From assembly GCA_035550655.1 (NCBI GenBank), contig DASZOU010000008.1:86213-150212 (forward strand): a DNA stretch of 64,000 nt, read 5' to 3'. Source of the DNA: DASZTV01 sp035550655 (GTDB lineage: Bacteria > Actinomycetota > Actinomycetes > JAFAQI01). The position numbers and the translations under genes are program-made. Below are positions 1 to 8,670 of the stretch, one piece after another (position 1 is the stretch's first letter; every line of letters starts with the position of its first letter). Below the pieces are notes generated by a model that was not told the origin of the DNA, did not search any database, and worked only from the letters and a program-made list of their open reading frames with translations.

Positions 1-1316
1 TGCTGGGCTCCCGCGGCGGTGAGCAGGGCGCGGATCGCCGCCTCGGTCCGCCCGTAGTCGCCCTCGCCGACCGATCCGTAACGGACGTCACCATGCGCGT
101 CGATGAGGTACTCGGCGGGCCACGAGTCGTTCCCCCACGCGTTCCACGTGCCGTACGCGTTGTCCATCGCCACCGGGTAGCGGATCTTCAGTCGTGACAC
201 GGCGGCCTGGACGTTGCCGGCGTCGTGCTCGAAGTCGAACTCCGGCGTGTGGACGCCCACCACGTCGAAGCCGTCGCCGTGATAGCGCGAGTACCAGCCT
301 TCGACGTGCGGCAGGCTGCGGAGGCAGTTGATGCAGGAGTACGTCCAGAAGTCGATCAGCACGACCTTCCCGCGCAGCTGGGACAACCGCACCGCCGCTC
401 CGGCGGGAGTGTTGAGCCAGCGAGTCACCGCCGCGAAGTCAGGTGCGGGTCCGTAGTCCGGCAGGTCCGAGGCCGAGAGGGTCGGCACCTGGTCCGCCAT
501 CGGGACGAAGGACGGGCTTGCCGACGGGGTGGAGCCGTGCAGGGCGTTCTGCAGGTTCTTGGCTTGTGCCGATTCGTGGGGGTTGCCGATGTGTTGGAGA
601 TCGGATCGGATCGACGTGCTGTTCGTCAGGTGCTGCTCGATCGACGTCGTGTAGGACGGGATGGACGTCTGCAGCGACGTCGCTGCGCCGAACGTGATCG
701 CGATCGCGCTCGCCAGCAGCATCACTCCGCCCGCCTGCCGGACGCGCACGGCGTGCGCGCGCAGCCAGGCGACGGTCGTCGTCAGCCGCTCCGTGAGCAG
801 GACGAGGGCGAAGATCGGCGCAGCGATGCCCAAGGAGTACGACGCGGTCAGCGCGATCGCGTCGAACCCGAACGACCCGTGGCGAGCGCCGACCGCGCTG
901 ATCGCCGAGAAGATCGGGCCGGCGCACGGCAGGTACAGCAGTCCCAGCGACGCGCCCAGAACCAGGCCGCGCGCGGAGCTGTCCGGGGCGCGACCGACGC
1001 CGAGCCGCGCGAACGGCCGCTCGATCAGCTCTCCGGCCCGCGGCACGAGGAAGCCGATCGCGAGGACGTACAGCACGACCAGGGCGAAGTCGTAGCGCAA
1101 CCCCAGCGGCAACCCGAGGGCGGTCAGGATCCGGATCGACAGCAGCGCCGAGAGCCCGAAGGCGAGCGCCAGACCGGTGGCGATGGCGATCGCGCGGCGA
1201 CGCCCACCTGCGGTGATCCCCGAGGCGACGACCGCCGGGAGGACAGGCAGGATGCACGGCGTCACGATCGTGAGCAGGCCGGCCAGGAAGCCGATCAGTA
1301 GCAGCAGCGGATTCAT
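1..1316 (-). CDS. dipZ: CcdA-thioredoxin fusion (DipZ-like), 3' end outside window
   Basis: Membrane thiol-disulfide exchange protein that carries reducing power from the cytoplasm to the cell envelope. The first ~245 residues are hydrophobic and match CcdA/DsbD-type transmembrane domains, with the paired cysteines in TPCILP (near residue 21) and LPCAGP (near 129). A linker leads into a TlpA/AhpC-like thioredoxin domain with the active site WTYSCINC near residues 322-329, followed by the family's typical GVHTPEF stretch. This order is that of mycobacterial DipZ. The start is the ATG at 1314-1316. The gene runs off the left edge, so the C-terminal carbohydrate-binding-like part usual for DipZ cannot be checked. 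It is divergent from the gene at 1441. Confidence 0.9.
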   Translation of the reverse strand, partial: MNPLLLLIGFLAGLLTIVTPCILPVLPAVVASGITAGGRRRAIAIATGLALAFGLSALLSIRILTALGLPLGLRYDFALVVLYVLAIGFLVPRAGELIERPFARLGVGRAPDSSARGLVLGASLGLLYLPCAGPIFSAISAVGARHGSFGFDAIALTASYSLGIAAPIFALVLLTERLTTTVAWLRAHAVRVRQAGGVMLLASAIAITFGAATSLQTSIPSYTTSIEQHLTNSTSIRSDLQHIGNPHESAQAKNLQNALHGSTPSASPSFVPMADQVPTLSASDLPDYGPAPDFAAVTRWLNTPAGAAVRLSQLRGKVVLIDFWTYSCINCLRSLPHVEGWYSRYHGDGFDVVGVHTPEFDFEHDAGNVQAAVSRLKIRYPVAMDNAYGTWNAWGNDSWPAEYLIDAHGDVRYGSVGEGDYGRTEAAIRALLTAAGAQ

Positions 1317-1440
1317 CCCGCTCAAACGTACGTCGGCGGGGCGTGACCTGGTTCAACTCCGCCTCGTTGAAACCTCGGGCGCGAACTTCGTCGCGGCTCG
1401 ATAGCATTTGCACTCGAATCCACGAGGAGGGCGACGACCG

Positions 1441-2532
1441 ATGGCCCGCGGTCGCCGAGTGTTTGCGTTCGGCGTCTTTCTGGTCCTTGGCGTGGTGTCA
1501 GCGGTGACACCGGCGGCAGCCGGTGCGCGCCGTCACCCGGTCCTGACTCCCACGGTGTCGGCGAACCATCCAAGCGGCGCCTCGGCGGTTGAGTCGGAGG
1601 CCAGCCCGCACTGGCTGTCCGGCACCTTCGCCGGGTTCTCGGCGGTTGCCGACAAGGACTTCGGCGTCTGGCGCGGCCGTCCGATCACGAGCGCCACCGA
1701 CTTCCAGACCAACGCCTCGTGGCAGGCCTTCGACAGCACCGAGCGGGTGATCAAGGACTGGCGCGGCCAGAACGCAGGGATCCGGCTGTCGATCGCCGTA
1801 CCCCTTTGGGCCGGCTACGGCGATCACCTGGCTGCGGCCGCGAGCGGCTACTACGACCAGCACTTCGTGACGATGGCCCGCCGGCTGGTCGCTGCCGGTC
1901 TCGGCGACTCCGTCCTGCGCATCGGCTGGGAGTTCAACGGGGGTTGGTTCCGGTGGGGCATCACGGCCCACGGCAAGCCGTACCAGTACGCGACTCGGGC
2001 ACGGGAGTTCGCCTCGGCGTGGCGTCACATCGTGACGGCGATTCGCAGCGTCAAGGGCGGCCATTTCGGCTTCGACTGGTGCGTGTCGGCGGGGCCGCAC
2101 TACCGGCACCTCGACCTGGCGTACCCGGGCAACTCCTACGTCGACTACATCGGCATGGACGTCTATGACTGGAACCGGGCCGGCGTCGCGAACACGCCGA
2201 GCGCGAGGTGGCACGCGATCCTGCATCAAGGCACCGGCCTGTCATGGCTGGCCAAGTTCGCCGCGGCGCACGGCAAGCAAGTGTCGATCCCGGAGTGGGC
2301 GCTCGTCCACGACTCGGTCCAGCGCAAGCACTCCGGGGGCGACGACAAGTCGTTCGTCCGCCACATGCACAGGTGGTTCGCGACCCACAACCTCGGCTAC
2401 GAGAACTACTTCAACGCCTCCGACGGCTGGATGTCGTTCCAGATGAACGGTTCGAGCAACCAGTTCCCCGTCGCAGGCAAGGTCTACCGGTCGCTGTGGG
2501 CCCGGGTCGGCGGCGTGAGCCGCCTGCACTAG
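1441..2532 (+). CDS. Secreted GH26-like glycoside hydrolase
   Basis: Exported 363-residue glycosidase resembling family GH26 (endo-beta-mannanase-like). An N-terminal signal peptide (basic MARGRR, hydrophobic stretch, AAAGA cleavage region) is visible. Two glutamates sit in the contexts expected for a clan A retaining enzyme: E164 in GWEFNGG (acid/base) and E285 in IPEWAL (nucleophile). GAGGAGG lies about ten bases before the ATG and decides the start over an in-frame upstream ATG. The gene ends three bases from the convergent phosphoesterase gene. The substrate is inferred only at clan level. A role in trimming the glycan made by the island further right is possible but unproven. Confidence 0.75.
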   Translation: MARGRRVFAFGVFLVLGVVSAVTPAAAGARRHPVLTPTVSANHPSGASAVESEASPHWLSGTFAGFSAVADKDFGVWRGRPITSATDFQTNASWQAFDSTERVIKDWRGQNAGIRLSIAVPLWAGYGDHLAAAASGYYDQHFVTMARRLVAAGLGDSVLRIGWEFNGGWFRWGITAHGKPYQYATRAREFASAWRHIVTAIRSVKGGHFGFDWCVSAGPHYRHLDLAYPGNSYVDYIGMDVYDWNRAGVANTPSARWHAILHQGTGLSWLAKFAAAHGKQVSIPEWALVHDSVQRKHSGGDDKSFVRHMHRWFATHNLGYENYFNASDGWMSFQMNGSSNQFPVAGKVYRSLWARVGGVSRLH

Positions 2533-2535
2533 CCG

Positions 2536-4080
2536 CTATCCCCTTCTGATCGGTCGCCGCCGGTGGCCCTTCACCTGGTGTGGTCGCGACACGTGGTCGG
2601 GCACCGGCGTCGGGGTGCCCTCGTCGACGACGCCCAAGCCCCAGTTCGGCGGCAGGATGCACTCGCCCCCGAGCACCTCGACCTGTTGCGCGGTCGGCAC
2701 CGGCAGCGGCGGCACCCCAGGGTGCGGCTTGCGCCCGAAGCTGAACGCCTTCGTCATGTCACCGACGGTCTTGCGCCGCCACTTCGTGAGGTTCGGGACG
2801 TCGACGCCGAACCTCGACTCGATGAGCTTGAGCTGCGAGGTGTGGTCGAGCACGTCGCTGCAGACGAACCCGCCGCGGCTGTACGGCGACAGCACGAGGC
2901 ACGGCACGCGGAAGCCGAGACCGACCGGGCCTCGGACCCCCTCGGCGTCTGTCGGCAGCTTGTCCATCGTGAGGAACTCACCCGGCGTGCCGTGCGGCGG
3001 CGTAGGTGGCGCCACGTGATCGAAGAAGCCGCCGTTCTCGTCGTAGCTGACGATGATGGCGGTCTTCTCCCACAGCGCCCGGTTGGCGACCACGGTCTGC
3101 AGCAGCTCCGCGACGAAGATCTCGCCGAGCAGCGGCGGCGTCGACGGGTGGTCGCAGGCGGGCAAGGTCGGAAAGACCCACGACACCGCCGGGAGCGTTC
3201 CGGCCGCGACGTCGGCGGCGAAGTTGGCCGGATAGCTGATCAGCCCCGTGGCGTTGTCCGCGAGATAGGTCCCGTCGTTGAGGAAGTTCTTGAAGTACAG
3301 CAGCGGGTTCAGCAGCGTGAGCGAGCTTGCGTCCTGGTAGACCTTCCACGAGATGCCGGCCTCGGAGAGGTTCTCGGGCATGGTCCGCCAGGAGTACTTG
3401 CCGAACTGGGACTCGCGGTTGGACACGAGCGTGGTGAGGCAAGGGCCGCCGTGCTTGCCTTCGGGGTCGAGCGTCCCCGTCAGCCACATGACCCGGTTGG
3501 GGTCGGTCGGGCCGAGGACGGAGGCGAAGTAGCCGTCACACAGCGTGAACGCGTCCGCGAGCCCCTGGTACAGCGGAATGTCCCGGCGGTTGTAGTAGCC
3601 CATGCTGACCGGCCCGATCTTCGGGCCGTCCGCCTTGAGGTGGGCGGGCAGCCAGCGGTTCATTCGGCCGCCGTTCCACGCGTCGTGCATCGGGCCCCAG
3701 TTGTGCGTGATGTCGTCGACGCACTCCGCGTAGCTCGCGAGGTCCTTCGTGTTCAGGTGGAACGGGAAGAGATGGCCGTCCGGGTCGGGGCCGTGTCCGG
3801 CGCGGTAGCCCCGCTGCTTGAACACCCCTGGGATCGCATGTGGGTCGTCGAAGCCGCGTACGCCGGGGTAGGTGCCGAAGTAGTGGTCGAAGGAGCGGTT
3901 CTCCATCATCACGAAGATGACGTGCTCGATGTCCGACAGCGGCGCGTCCTTCGTCGGCTCGGCGGCGTAGGCGTCGTCGACGACCTTCCCCAACCGGCCT
4001 GACATCGCCGCCATTGCGCCGGCGGTCGCCCCTGCGAGCACCTGGCGGCGGGTCGGGCCGATCGTGTTTCTCGCAGTCAT
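2536..4080 (-). CDS. Tat-exported phospholipase C / phosphoesterase family protein
   Basis: 514-residue phosphoesterase-family enzyme (phospholipase C / acid phosphatase AcpA type) that hydrolyses phosphate esters outside the cell. The N-terminus has a twin-arginine signal (TRRQVLAG, then a hydrophobic stretch and an AYAAE cleavage region). The family hallmark MMENRSFDHYFG follows near residue 58, and SYDENGGFFDHV with the adjacent proline-rich segment appears near residue 350. It lies 14 bases downstream of the alpha/beta hydrolase gene on the same strand, probably cotranscribed. That unit starts next to a PHO box at 5037-5069, which fits an enzyme releasing phosphate from phospholipids under starvation. 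Exact substrate is not determined. Confidence 0.88.
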   Translation of the reverse strand: MTARNTIGPTRRQVLAGATAGAMAAMSGRLGKVVDDAYAAEPTKDAPLSDIEHVIFVMMENRSFDHYFGTYPGVRGFDDPHAIPGVFKQRGYRAGHGPDPDGHLFPFHLNTKDLASYAECVDDITHNWGPMHDAWNGGRMNRWLPAHLKADGPKIGPVSMGYYNRRDIPLYQGLADAFTLCDGYFASVLGPTDPNRVMWLTGTLDPEGKHGGPCLTTLVSNRESQFGKYSWRTMPENLSEAGISWKVYQDASSLTLLNPLLYFKNFLNDGTYLADNATGLISYPANFAADVAAGTLPAVSWVFPTLPACDHPSTPPLLGEIFVAELLQTVVANRALWEKTAIIVSYDENGGFFDHVAPPTPPHGTPGEFLTMDKLPTDAEGVRGPVGLGFRVPCLVLSPYSRGGFVCSDVLDHTSQLKLIESRFGVDVPNLTKWRRKTVGDMTKAFSFGRKPHPGVPPLPVPTAQQVEVLGGECILPPNWGLGVVDEGTPTPVPDHVSRPHQVKGHRRRPIRRG

Positions 4081-4094
4081 GCCGCGATTGTGGC

Positions 4095-5000
4095 TCAGCC
4101 GAGCAGCCTCGTGTCGCTGCGGAGCCAGTCGAGGATGCGCGTAGCCGTCCAGTCGGGGGCCTCGAGCATCGGCACGTGACCGACGTCGTCGGCCACCTCG
4201 AGTCGCCAGTGGGGGAATGTCTTCGCGGCCCGGCGCGCTGCGGCGACCGGGACCAGCCGGTCCTTCTCACCGTGCAGAACGAGAACCGGTGCCTGCACCG
4301 CCGTCATCGCGCGTTGCAGGCTCGGCGCGCGGCTGACCCGCTGCACGACGGACCTGCCGGCGACGATCACGTCCGACGGTGGGAAGTCAGGGCTGTTTCG
4401 CTGGTTGACAGTTCGTACGCCGGCCTCGATCACGTCCTGAGGCACGCGGTTGAGGTCCACCGTGCACATCCGGAGCGCCTGGCGGATCTGCTGCTCCGCG
4501 CTTTGCCGGGAGCGGCGCCGGGTGTACGCCGCCTCGCCGACGAGCGGCAGCGCCATGACCGCGAACTGCAACGCGACGCGGGAGTCGATGCGGCTGAACG
4601 GAGGCCGCGGCAACGCCGGGTCGACAAGGACGGCGCCGCGGACCGAGTGCGGTGATGCAGCGGCCTCAAGCACCGAGATCAGCCCGCCCATCGAGTTGCC
4701 GACCAGGACCACCGGCTCCCCGGCCACTTCGGTGATGAAGCGGTCGACCAGCCGCCGGTTGGCACCCACCGTGGTCGAGCGGCCGGCGGCCGGGCTCAGC
4801 CCGTGCCCGGCCAGGTCGATCGCCAGCACCCGGACCTGATCGCGCAGCAGCGGAGCGAGCGCCAGCCAGTTCCAGGCGGCGCCACCGAGCCCGTGAACGG
4901 CCAGCAGCAGGGGCGCGTCGGCGGGTCCACCGAAGTCCAGATAGTGGGTCGGACCACCCAAATCGACGGTCCGGGACTGGCCGGTTTCGAGCGCGGTCAC
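4095..5000 (-). CDS. Alpha/beta-hydrolase fold esterase/lipase-like protein
   Basis: Cytoplasmic alpha/beta hydrolase of about 301 residues. The nucleophile elbow GNSMGG, the oxyanion-side motif HGLGG, an acidic residue in LHGEKDRLVP and a late histidine in DVGHVPMLE give the usual Ser-Asp-His triad. I chose the GTG at 5000 because the only longer in-frame start (ATG at 5042) lies inside the PHO box and adds a low-complexity leader. The gene precedes the phospholipase C gene by 14 bases, and both diverge from the pst operon. An acyl-ester or lysophospholipid substrate would fit that neighbour, but this is inference. Confidence 0.8.
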   Translation of the reverse strand: MTALETGQSRTVDLGGPTHYLDFGGPADAPLLLAVHGLGGAAWNWLALAPLLRDQVRVLAIDLAGHGLSPAAGRSTTVGANRRLVDRFITEVAGEPVVLVGNSMGGLISVLEAAASPHSVRGAVLVDPALPRPPFSRIDSRVALQFAVMALPLVGEAAYTRRRSRQSAEQQIRQALRMCTVDLNRVPQDVIEAGVRTVNQRNSPDFPPSDVIVAGRSVVQRVSRAPSLQRAMTAVQAPVLVLHGEKDRLVPVAAARRAAKTFPHWRLEVADDVGHVPMLEAPDWTATRILDWLRSDTRLLG

Positions 5001-5036
5001 CCCTCGATTCTGCCCTGGAGGGCGCCGACACCCGTT

Positions 5037-5069
5037 GTTCATCTACCGCTCATTCCCAGTTTCCCCGGC
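5037..5069. promoter_or_regulatory. Predicted PHO box (PhoP-binding direct repeats)
   Basis: Three consecutive 11-base units: GTTCATCTACC (5037-5047), GCTCATTCCCA (5048-5058) and the weaker GTTTCCCCGGC (5059-5069). This is the spacing and GTTCAYC core known for PhoP direct-repeat units in actinobacteria. The site sits between the divergent hydrolase/phospholipase unit and the YegP-like/pst operon, so it could serve both. Its first 22 bases closely match the second site at 14200-14221. Confidence 0.8.
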
Positions 5070-5152
5070 ATGCCCCGACCGTCGCAGAAGGTGAGGTGTC
5101 GTTGATGGCGCCGGAGGGGCGCGCTTCTCGCGCGAGCACGAGGGGGGATCGG

Positions 5153-5614
5153 GTGAAGGCCCCGCGTTACCTCTTCGTCCTCGGCGTAGGCGAAGGAGCC
5201 GCAGCGCATCCGGTCTGGCCCGATCTGCACCAGCCGTTCGAAGGGGAGGTCGACGTTGACGGTTCGTGGTTCGCGTGGCGCCTCACTGGAGCGAACCACC
5301 GCGAGCTCGGCCGCAGCTGTCTGGTCTACCCCGACCTCGCCGCAGCCCGAGCCGCGGCCGAGACCCTTCGTAACCGCGTCCACGAGGCAGAGATGACCGT
5401 CCTGACCGTCCCTCGCACCGGCACCTGGGGCTGGCGGCTGCGCCTCGACGGCAAGCCGGTCGCCACCTCGAGTCGCGGCTACGCCCGCCACCGGGAGTGC
5501 ACGTACAACGCGAGCACATTCGTGGCCGCTGCCGCCATTGCCGACCTGTCCGACGCCGATCCGCCGCCGGTTTGGCAGCTGGTCGAGTCCCGTCTCCCCG
5601 ACGCCGCACTGTGA
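5153..5614 (+). CDS. Small protein with two YegP-like (DUF1508-like) repeats
   Basis: 153-residue soluble protein of unknown function. Two halves each resemble the YegP/DUF1508 unit: GSWFAWRL...GRSCLVY followed by an alanine-rich helix, then GTWGWRLRLDGKPVATSSRGY followed by a second helical stretch. The start is the GTG at 5153, with AGGGGGG at 5141-5147 as ribosome-binding site. Longer in-frame starts (5096, 5105) lack this. The stop overlaps a possible GTG start of pstB, and the gene lies just after the PHO box, so it is the first gene of the phosphate-transport operon. Why a YegP-like gene leads a pst operon is unknown. The domain call rests on pattern similarity only. Confidence 0.7.
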   Translation: MKAPRYLFVLGVGEGAAAHPVWPDLHQPFEGEVDVDGSWFAWRLTGANHRELGRSCLVYPDLAAARAAAETLRNRVHEAEMTVLTVPRTGTWGWRLRLDGKPVATSSRGYARHRECTYNASTFVAAAAIADLSDADPPPVWQLVESRLPDAAL

Positions 5615-6531
5615 GCGAGCACATGGCCATGACAGAGCCCGACCGGATCGAGCAAGTCGAGGCCGAACTAGGAGAGCCCGTGACCATCGCCCCGGACCGC
5701 CCGGCCATGACGCCGCCCACCACGGTGGTGCAGGAGCCCGCGAAGACCGCGATTCACGGTGCCCGGCTCGACGCGCACAACGTCTCGGCCTGGTTCGGCA
5801 ACAACAAGGTGCTCGACCGGGTCTCGCTGTCGATGCCGCCGGCCACCGTCACGGCGCTCATCGGACCGTCGGGCTGCGGCAAGTCGACCTTCCTGCGGAT
5901 CCTGAACCGCATGCACGAGTCGGTCGCCACGGCGAAGCTCTCCGGCGAGGTCCGGCTCAACGGGGAGGACATCTACGCCCCCGAGGCGCGCATCACCGAG
6001 ACACGCAAGCGGATCGGCATGGTCTTCCAGAAGCCGAACCCGTTCCCGGCGATGAGCATCGGCGACAACGTCACGGCCGGCCTGAAGCTCACCGGTCAGA
6101 AGATCGGCCGCTCGGAGCGGGACGCGTTGATCGAGGACTGCCTGCAGCGCGGCGGGCTCTGGGCGGAGGTCAAGGACCGGCTGAACGAGCCTGGTGGCGC
6201 GCTGTCGGGCGGCCAGCAGCAGCGGCTCTGCATCGCCCGCTCGCTCGCGGTGAACCCTGATGTCCTGCTGATGGACGAGCCCTGCTCCGCGCTCGACCCG
6301 ACGTCGACCCGCCGGATCGAGGAGACGATCTCGATGCTGCGGGACCAGGTGACGATCGTGATCGTCACCCACAACATGCAGCAGGCCGCTCGCGTCTCGC
6401 AGCAATGCGCCTTCTTCCTCGCTGAGCAAGGCACTCCGGGCGGCATCGTCGAAGCCGGCTCGACCGAGGACATCTTCGAGCGGCCGCGCGACCCACGCAC
6501 CGCGGACTACGTAAACGGCCGGTTCGGGTGA
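5611..6531 (+). CDS. pstB: Phosphate ABC transporter ATP-binding protein PstB
   Basis: Cytoplasmic ATPase that powers high-affinity phosphate import. Walker A GPSGCGKST lies near residue 85, the PstB-type region FQKPNPFP near 140, the signature LSGGQQQRL near 197, and Walker B VLLMDEP near 219 followed by SALDPTS and an H-loop (VTHNMQQ). The core matches PstB throughout. The GTG at 5611 overlaps the previous stop (GTGA), as elsewhere in this operon. Alternatives are ATG at 5623 and GTG at 5680, the last with a good AGGAG five bases upstream, so the first ~24 residues are uncertain. It overlaps pstC by four bases. Confidence 0.95.
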   Translation: MSEHMAMTEPDRIEQVEAELGEPVTIAPDRPAMTPPTTVVQEPAKTAIHGARLDAHNVSAWFGNNKVLDRVSLSMPPATVTALIGPSGCGKSTFLRILNRMHESVATAKLSGEVRLNGEDIYAPEARITETRKRIGMVFQKPNPFPAMSIGDNVTAGLKLTGQKIGRSERDALIEDCLQRGGLWAEVKDRLNEPGGALSGGQQQRLCIARSLAVNPDVLLMDEPCSALDPTSTRRIEETISMLRDQVTIVIVTHNMQQAARVSQQCAFFLAEQGTPGGIVEAGSTEDIFERPRDPRTADYVNGRFG

Positions 6532-7562
6532 CAGCAGCCCTCCTCGACCAGCCACCCGGAGGGCCACCCGCGCAAGCCGAGGACGCACCCCGGGTCCTTG
6601 CCCGCGGCCTGTCCAAGGTGGACCGGGTCTTCCACGCCAGCGCCCGCTCGGTCGGTGTCTTCGTTCTTGTCTTGACCGGCTCCATCGGGGTCTTTCTCGG
6701 TTACCAGATGATTCCAACCATCCACCGGTATGGCTGGAGCTTCTTCACCGAGAACCGCTGGGTGCCGCAGCTCAACGTCTTCGGCATCTCCTCAGCCGTG
6801 GTCGGCACCATCCAGGTTGCCGTCATGGCACTGGCGATCGCGTTCCCGCTCGCGCTCATGACGGCGCTGTTCATCACGGAGTACGCGCCGCGGCGGTTGC
6901 AGTCGTGGTTCATTTCGCTGGTCGACCTGATGTCGGCGGTCCCATCCATCTTGTTCGGCGCCTGGGCGGTCGCGGCGTTGCAGCCCCATGCGCTGTTCAT
7001 CGCGCGCTGGATCTCGCGTTGGTTCGGCTGGATCCCGATTTTCAAGGTCCCGTCAGCGCCCGGTGGTCCGGGCGCGGCTGCCTTCTCGCAGCACTCGTTC
7101 GCGCTCTCGCCGTTCATCGCGGCTATAGCGGTGTCGATGATGGTGATCCCGCTGGCGTGCTCTGTCATGCGCAACGTCTTCTCGCAGGCGCCGATCGGGG
7201 AGCGTGAGGCGGCGTACGCCCTCGGATCGACCCGCTGGGGCATGATCCGCGCTGTCGTCCTGCCGTTCGGCCGGCGCGGCATCATCGGCGGCACCATGCT
7301 CGGCCTCGGCCGGGCGCTCGGCGAGACCGTCGCGGTGCTGCTGATCATCAGCCTCGACTTCGGGCTGAAGGTCCGGGTGCTGGAGAACGGCACCGTCACT
7401 ATCTCGTCGCTGATCGCGAACAACTTCGGCGACGCCTCGCCCGCGCAGCTCTCGGCCCTGCTGGCCGCCGGGTTCGTGCTGTTCCTCATGACGCTGGCGG
7501 TCAACACCGGAGCCGCGGTGATCATCAGCCGCAGCCGGAGCGGTGAGGGTCTCGATGTCTAA
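6528..7562 (+). CDS. pstC: Phosphate ABC transporter permease PstC
   Basis: 344-residue inner-membrane permease with about six transmembrane segments, forming the phosphate channel with PstA. Typical PstC features are an N-terminal cytoplasmic tail, the segment SAVPSILFGAW in the second third, and the EAA loop EREAAYALGSTRW before a GRALGETVAV segment. GTG start overlaps the pstB stop (GTGA), and its own stop is overlapped by the pstA ATG, so translation of pstB, pstC and pstA is probably coupled. The order pstB-pstC-pstA-pstS is unlike the common actinobacterial pstSCAB. Confidence 0.94.
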   Translation: MTAALLDQPPGGPPAQAEDAPRVLARGLSKVDRVFHASARSVGVFVLVLTGSIGVFLGYQMIPTIHRYGWSFFTENRWVPQLNVFGISSAVVGTIQVAVMALAIAFPLALMTALFITEYAPRRLQSWFISLVDLMSAVPSILFGAWAVAALQPHALFIARWISRWFGWIPIFKVPSAPGGPGAAAFSQHSFALSPFIAAIAVSMMVIPLACSVMRNVFSQAPIGEREAAYALGSTRWGMIRAVVLPFGRRGIIGGTMLGLGRALGETVAVLLIISLDFGLKVRVLENGTVTISSLIANNFGDASPAQLSALLAAGFVLFLMTLAVNTGAAVIISRSRSGEGLDV

Positions 7563-8670
7563 CGTCAACGTCGTCGATGCCGCCCTGGGTAACGAGTACC
7601 CCGGGATCGTTCCGCTTCCGGAGAACGAGTCGGTGCCGCGGGTCGTCAACGCGTGGTCGCTCGACGACTGGAGCTCGCTGCTCGGGGCGATCTTCGCCTC
7701 GCTCGCGCTGGTGTGGCTGCTCTACGTGCAGATCTTGCCGACGGCCGGGAAGTTCGGCTTCTTCCTGCTCTGGTACCTCGCATTCGTCGGTCTGTACGGC
7801 CTGATCACCTCGATGTCGCACCCGCGCCCGATCGTGGTCGATCGCGTAATGGCGGCGGTCATCGCCGGGGGCGCCGGCTTCGTCCTGCTCGCCCTCGCCT
7901 GGACGGTCGGCTACGTGCTCTATCGGGGCTGGCCGGCGTACCACCACTGGAACTTCTACTCCTCCGACATGACCGGCATCGCACCGACCGATCCGCTGAC
8001 CAAGGGCGGGATCCTGCACGCCCTCGTCGGCTCCGGTATCGAGCTCGCGATCGCCGTGGCAATATCGCTGCCGCTCGGGCTCGGCACCGCGGTCTACATG
8101 ACCGAGGTCGGAGGGAAGCTGTCGAAGGTCGTCCGCACCGTCATCGAGGCAATGACGGCGTTGCCCGACCTCGTCGCGGGGCTGTTCATCTACGCATTCC
8201 TCATCGTGGCGCTCGGTTACTCGCGTGACGGGCTCGCCGCCGCCCTGGCGCTGTCGATCACCATGCTGCCGATCATCGCCCGCTCGAGCGAGGTGGTCCT
8301 GAAGGTCGTGCCGGGTGGACTGCGCGAGGCCAGCTTCGCTTTGGGCGCGACGCACTGGCAGACGGTCCGCAAGGTCGTGCTGCCCACCGCCCGTCCCGGC
8401 CTTGCAACCGCGCTGATCCTCGGGATCGCGCGCGGCATCGGGGAGACCGCGCCCGTGCTGATCGTCGCCGGGGTGTCCACCTTCTTCAACGCGAACCCGC
8501 TGAAGAACCCGATGAACTCCCTCCCGCTGTTCGGCTACGAAGGTCTTCGAAGTGGTGAGCCGGGCTTCATCACCAGGGGTTACGGCGCGATCAGCGTGCT
8601 GCTTGCCGTGGTCATCGTCTTGTTCATCATCATCCGGCTGCTCGCCCGCCAACGGGTGTCGAACCGATGA
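7555..8670 (+). CDS. pstA: Phosphate ABC transporter permease PstA
   Basis: 371-residue permease, partner of PstC. It has several hydrophobic segments, the family stretch MTALPDLVAGLFIYA, the EAA loop LREASFALGATHWQTVRKVVLP and the following ARGIGETAP. The ATG at 7555 overlaps the pstC stop at 7560-7562 and has GGTGAGGG about six bases upstream, so I prefer it to the GTG at 7543. The 3' end overlaps pstS by four bases (ATGA). The N-terminus carries a ~45-residue cytoplasmic extension before the first membrane segment. Confidence 0.94.
   Translation: MSNVNVVDAALGNEYPGIVPLPENESVPRVVNAWSLDDWSSLLGAIFASLALVWLLYVQILPTAGKFGFFLLWYLAFVGLYGLITSMSHPRPIVVDRVMAAVIAGGAGFVLLALAWTVGYVLYRGWPAYHHWNFYSSDMTGIAPTDPLTKGGILHALVGSGIELAIAVAISLPLGLGTAVYMTEVGGKLSKVVRTVIEAMTALPDLVAGLFIYAFLIVALGYSRDGLAAALALSITMLPIIARSSEVVLKVVPGGLREASFALGATHWQTVRKVVLPTARPGLATALILGIARGIGETAPVLIVAGVSTFFNANPLKNPMNSLPLFGYEGLRSGEPGFITRGYGAISVLLAVVIVLFIIIRLLARQRVSNR

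Noticed and set aside
225..1413. Long open frames on both strands, overlapping the dipZ gene
   Set aside because: They are Arg/Gly/Asp-rich products of GC-rich antisense or shifted frames without domains, while the minus-strand frame from 1316 gives a clear CcdA-thioredoxin protein.
2563..4002. 479-codon plus-strand frame opposite the phospholipase gene
   Set aside because: Antisense shadow with compositional bias and no motif. The minus strand encodes a full phosphoesterase with a Tat signal.
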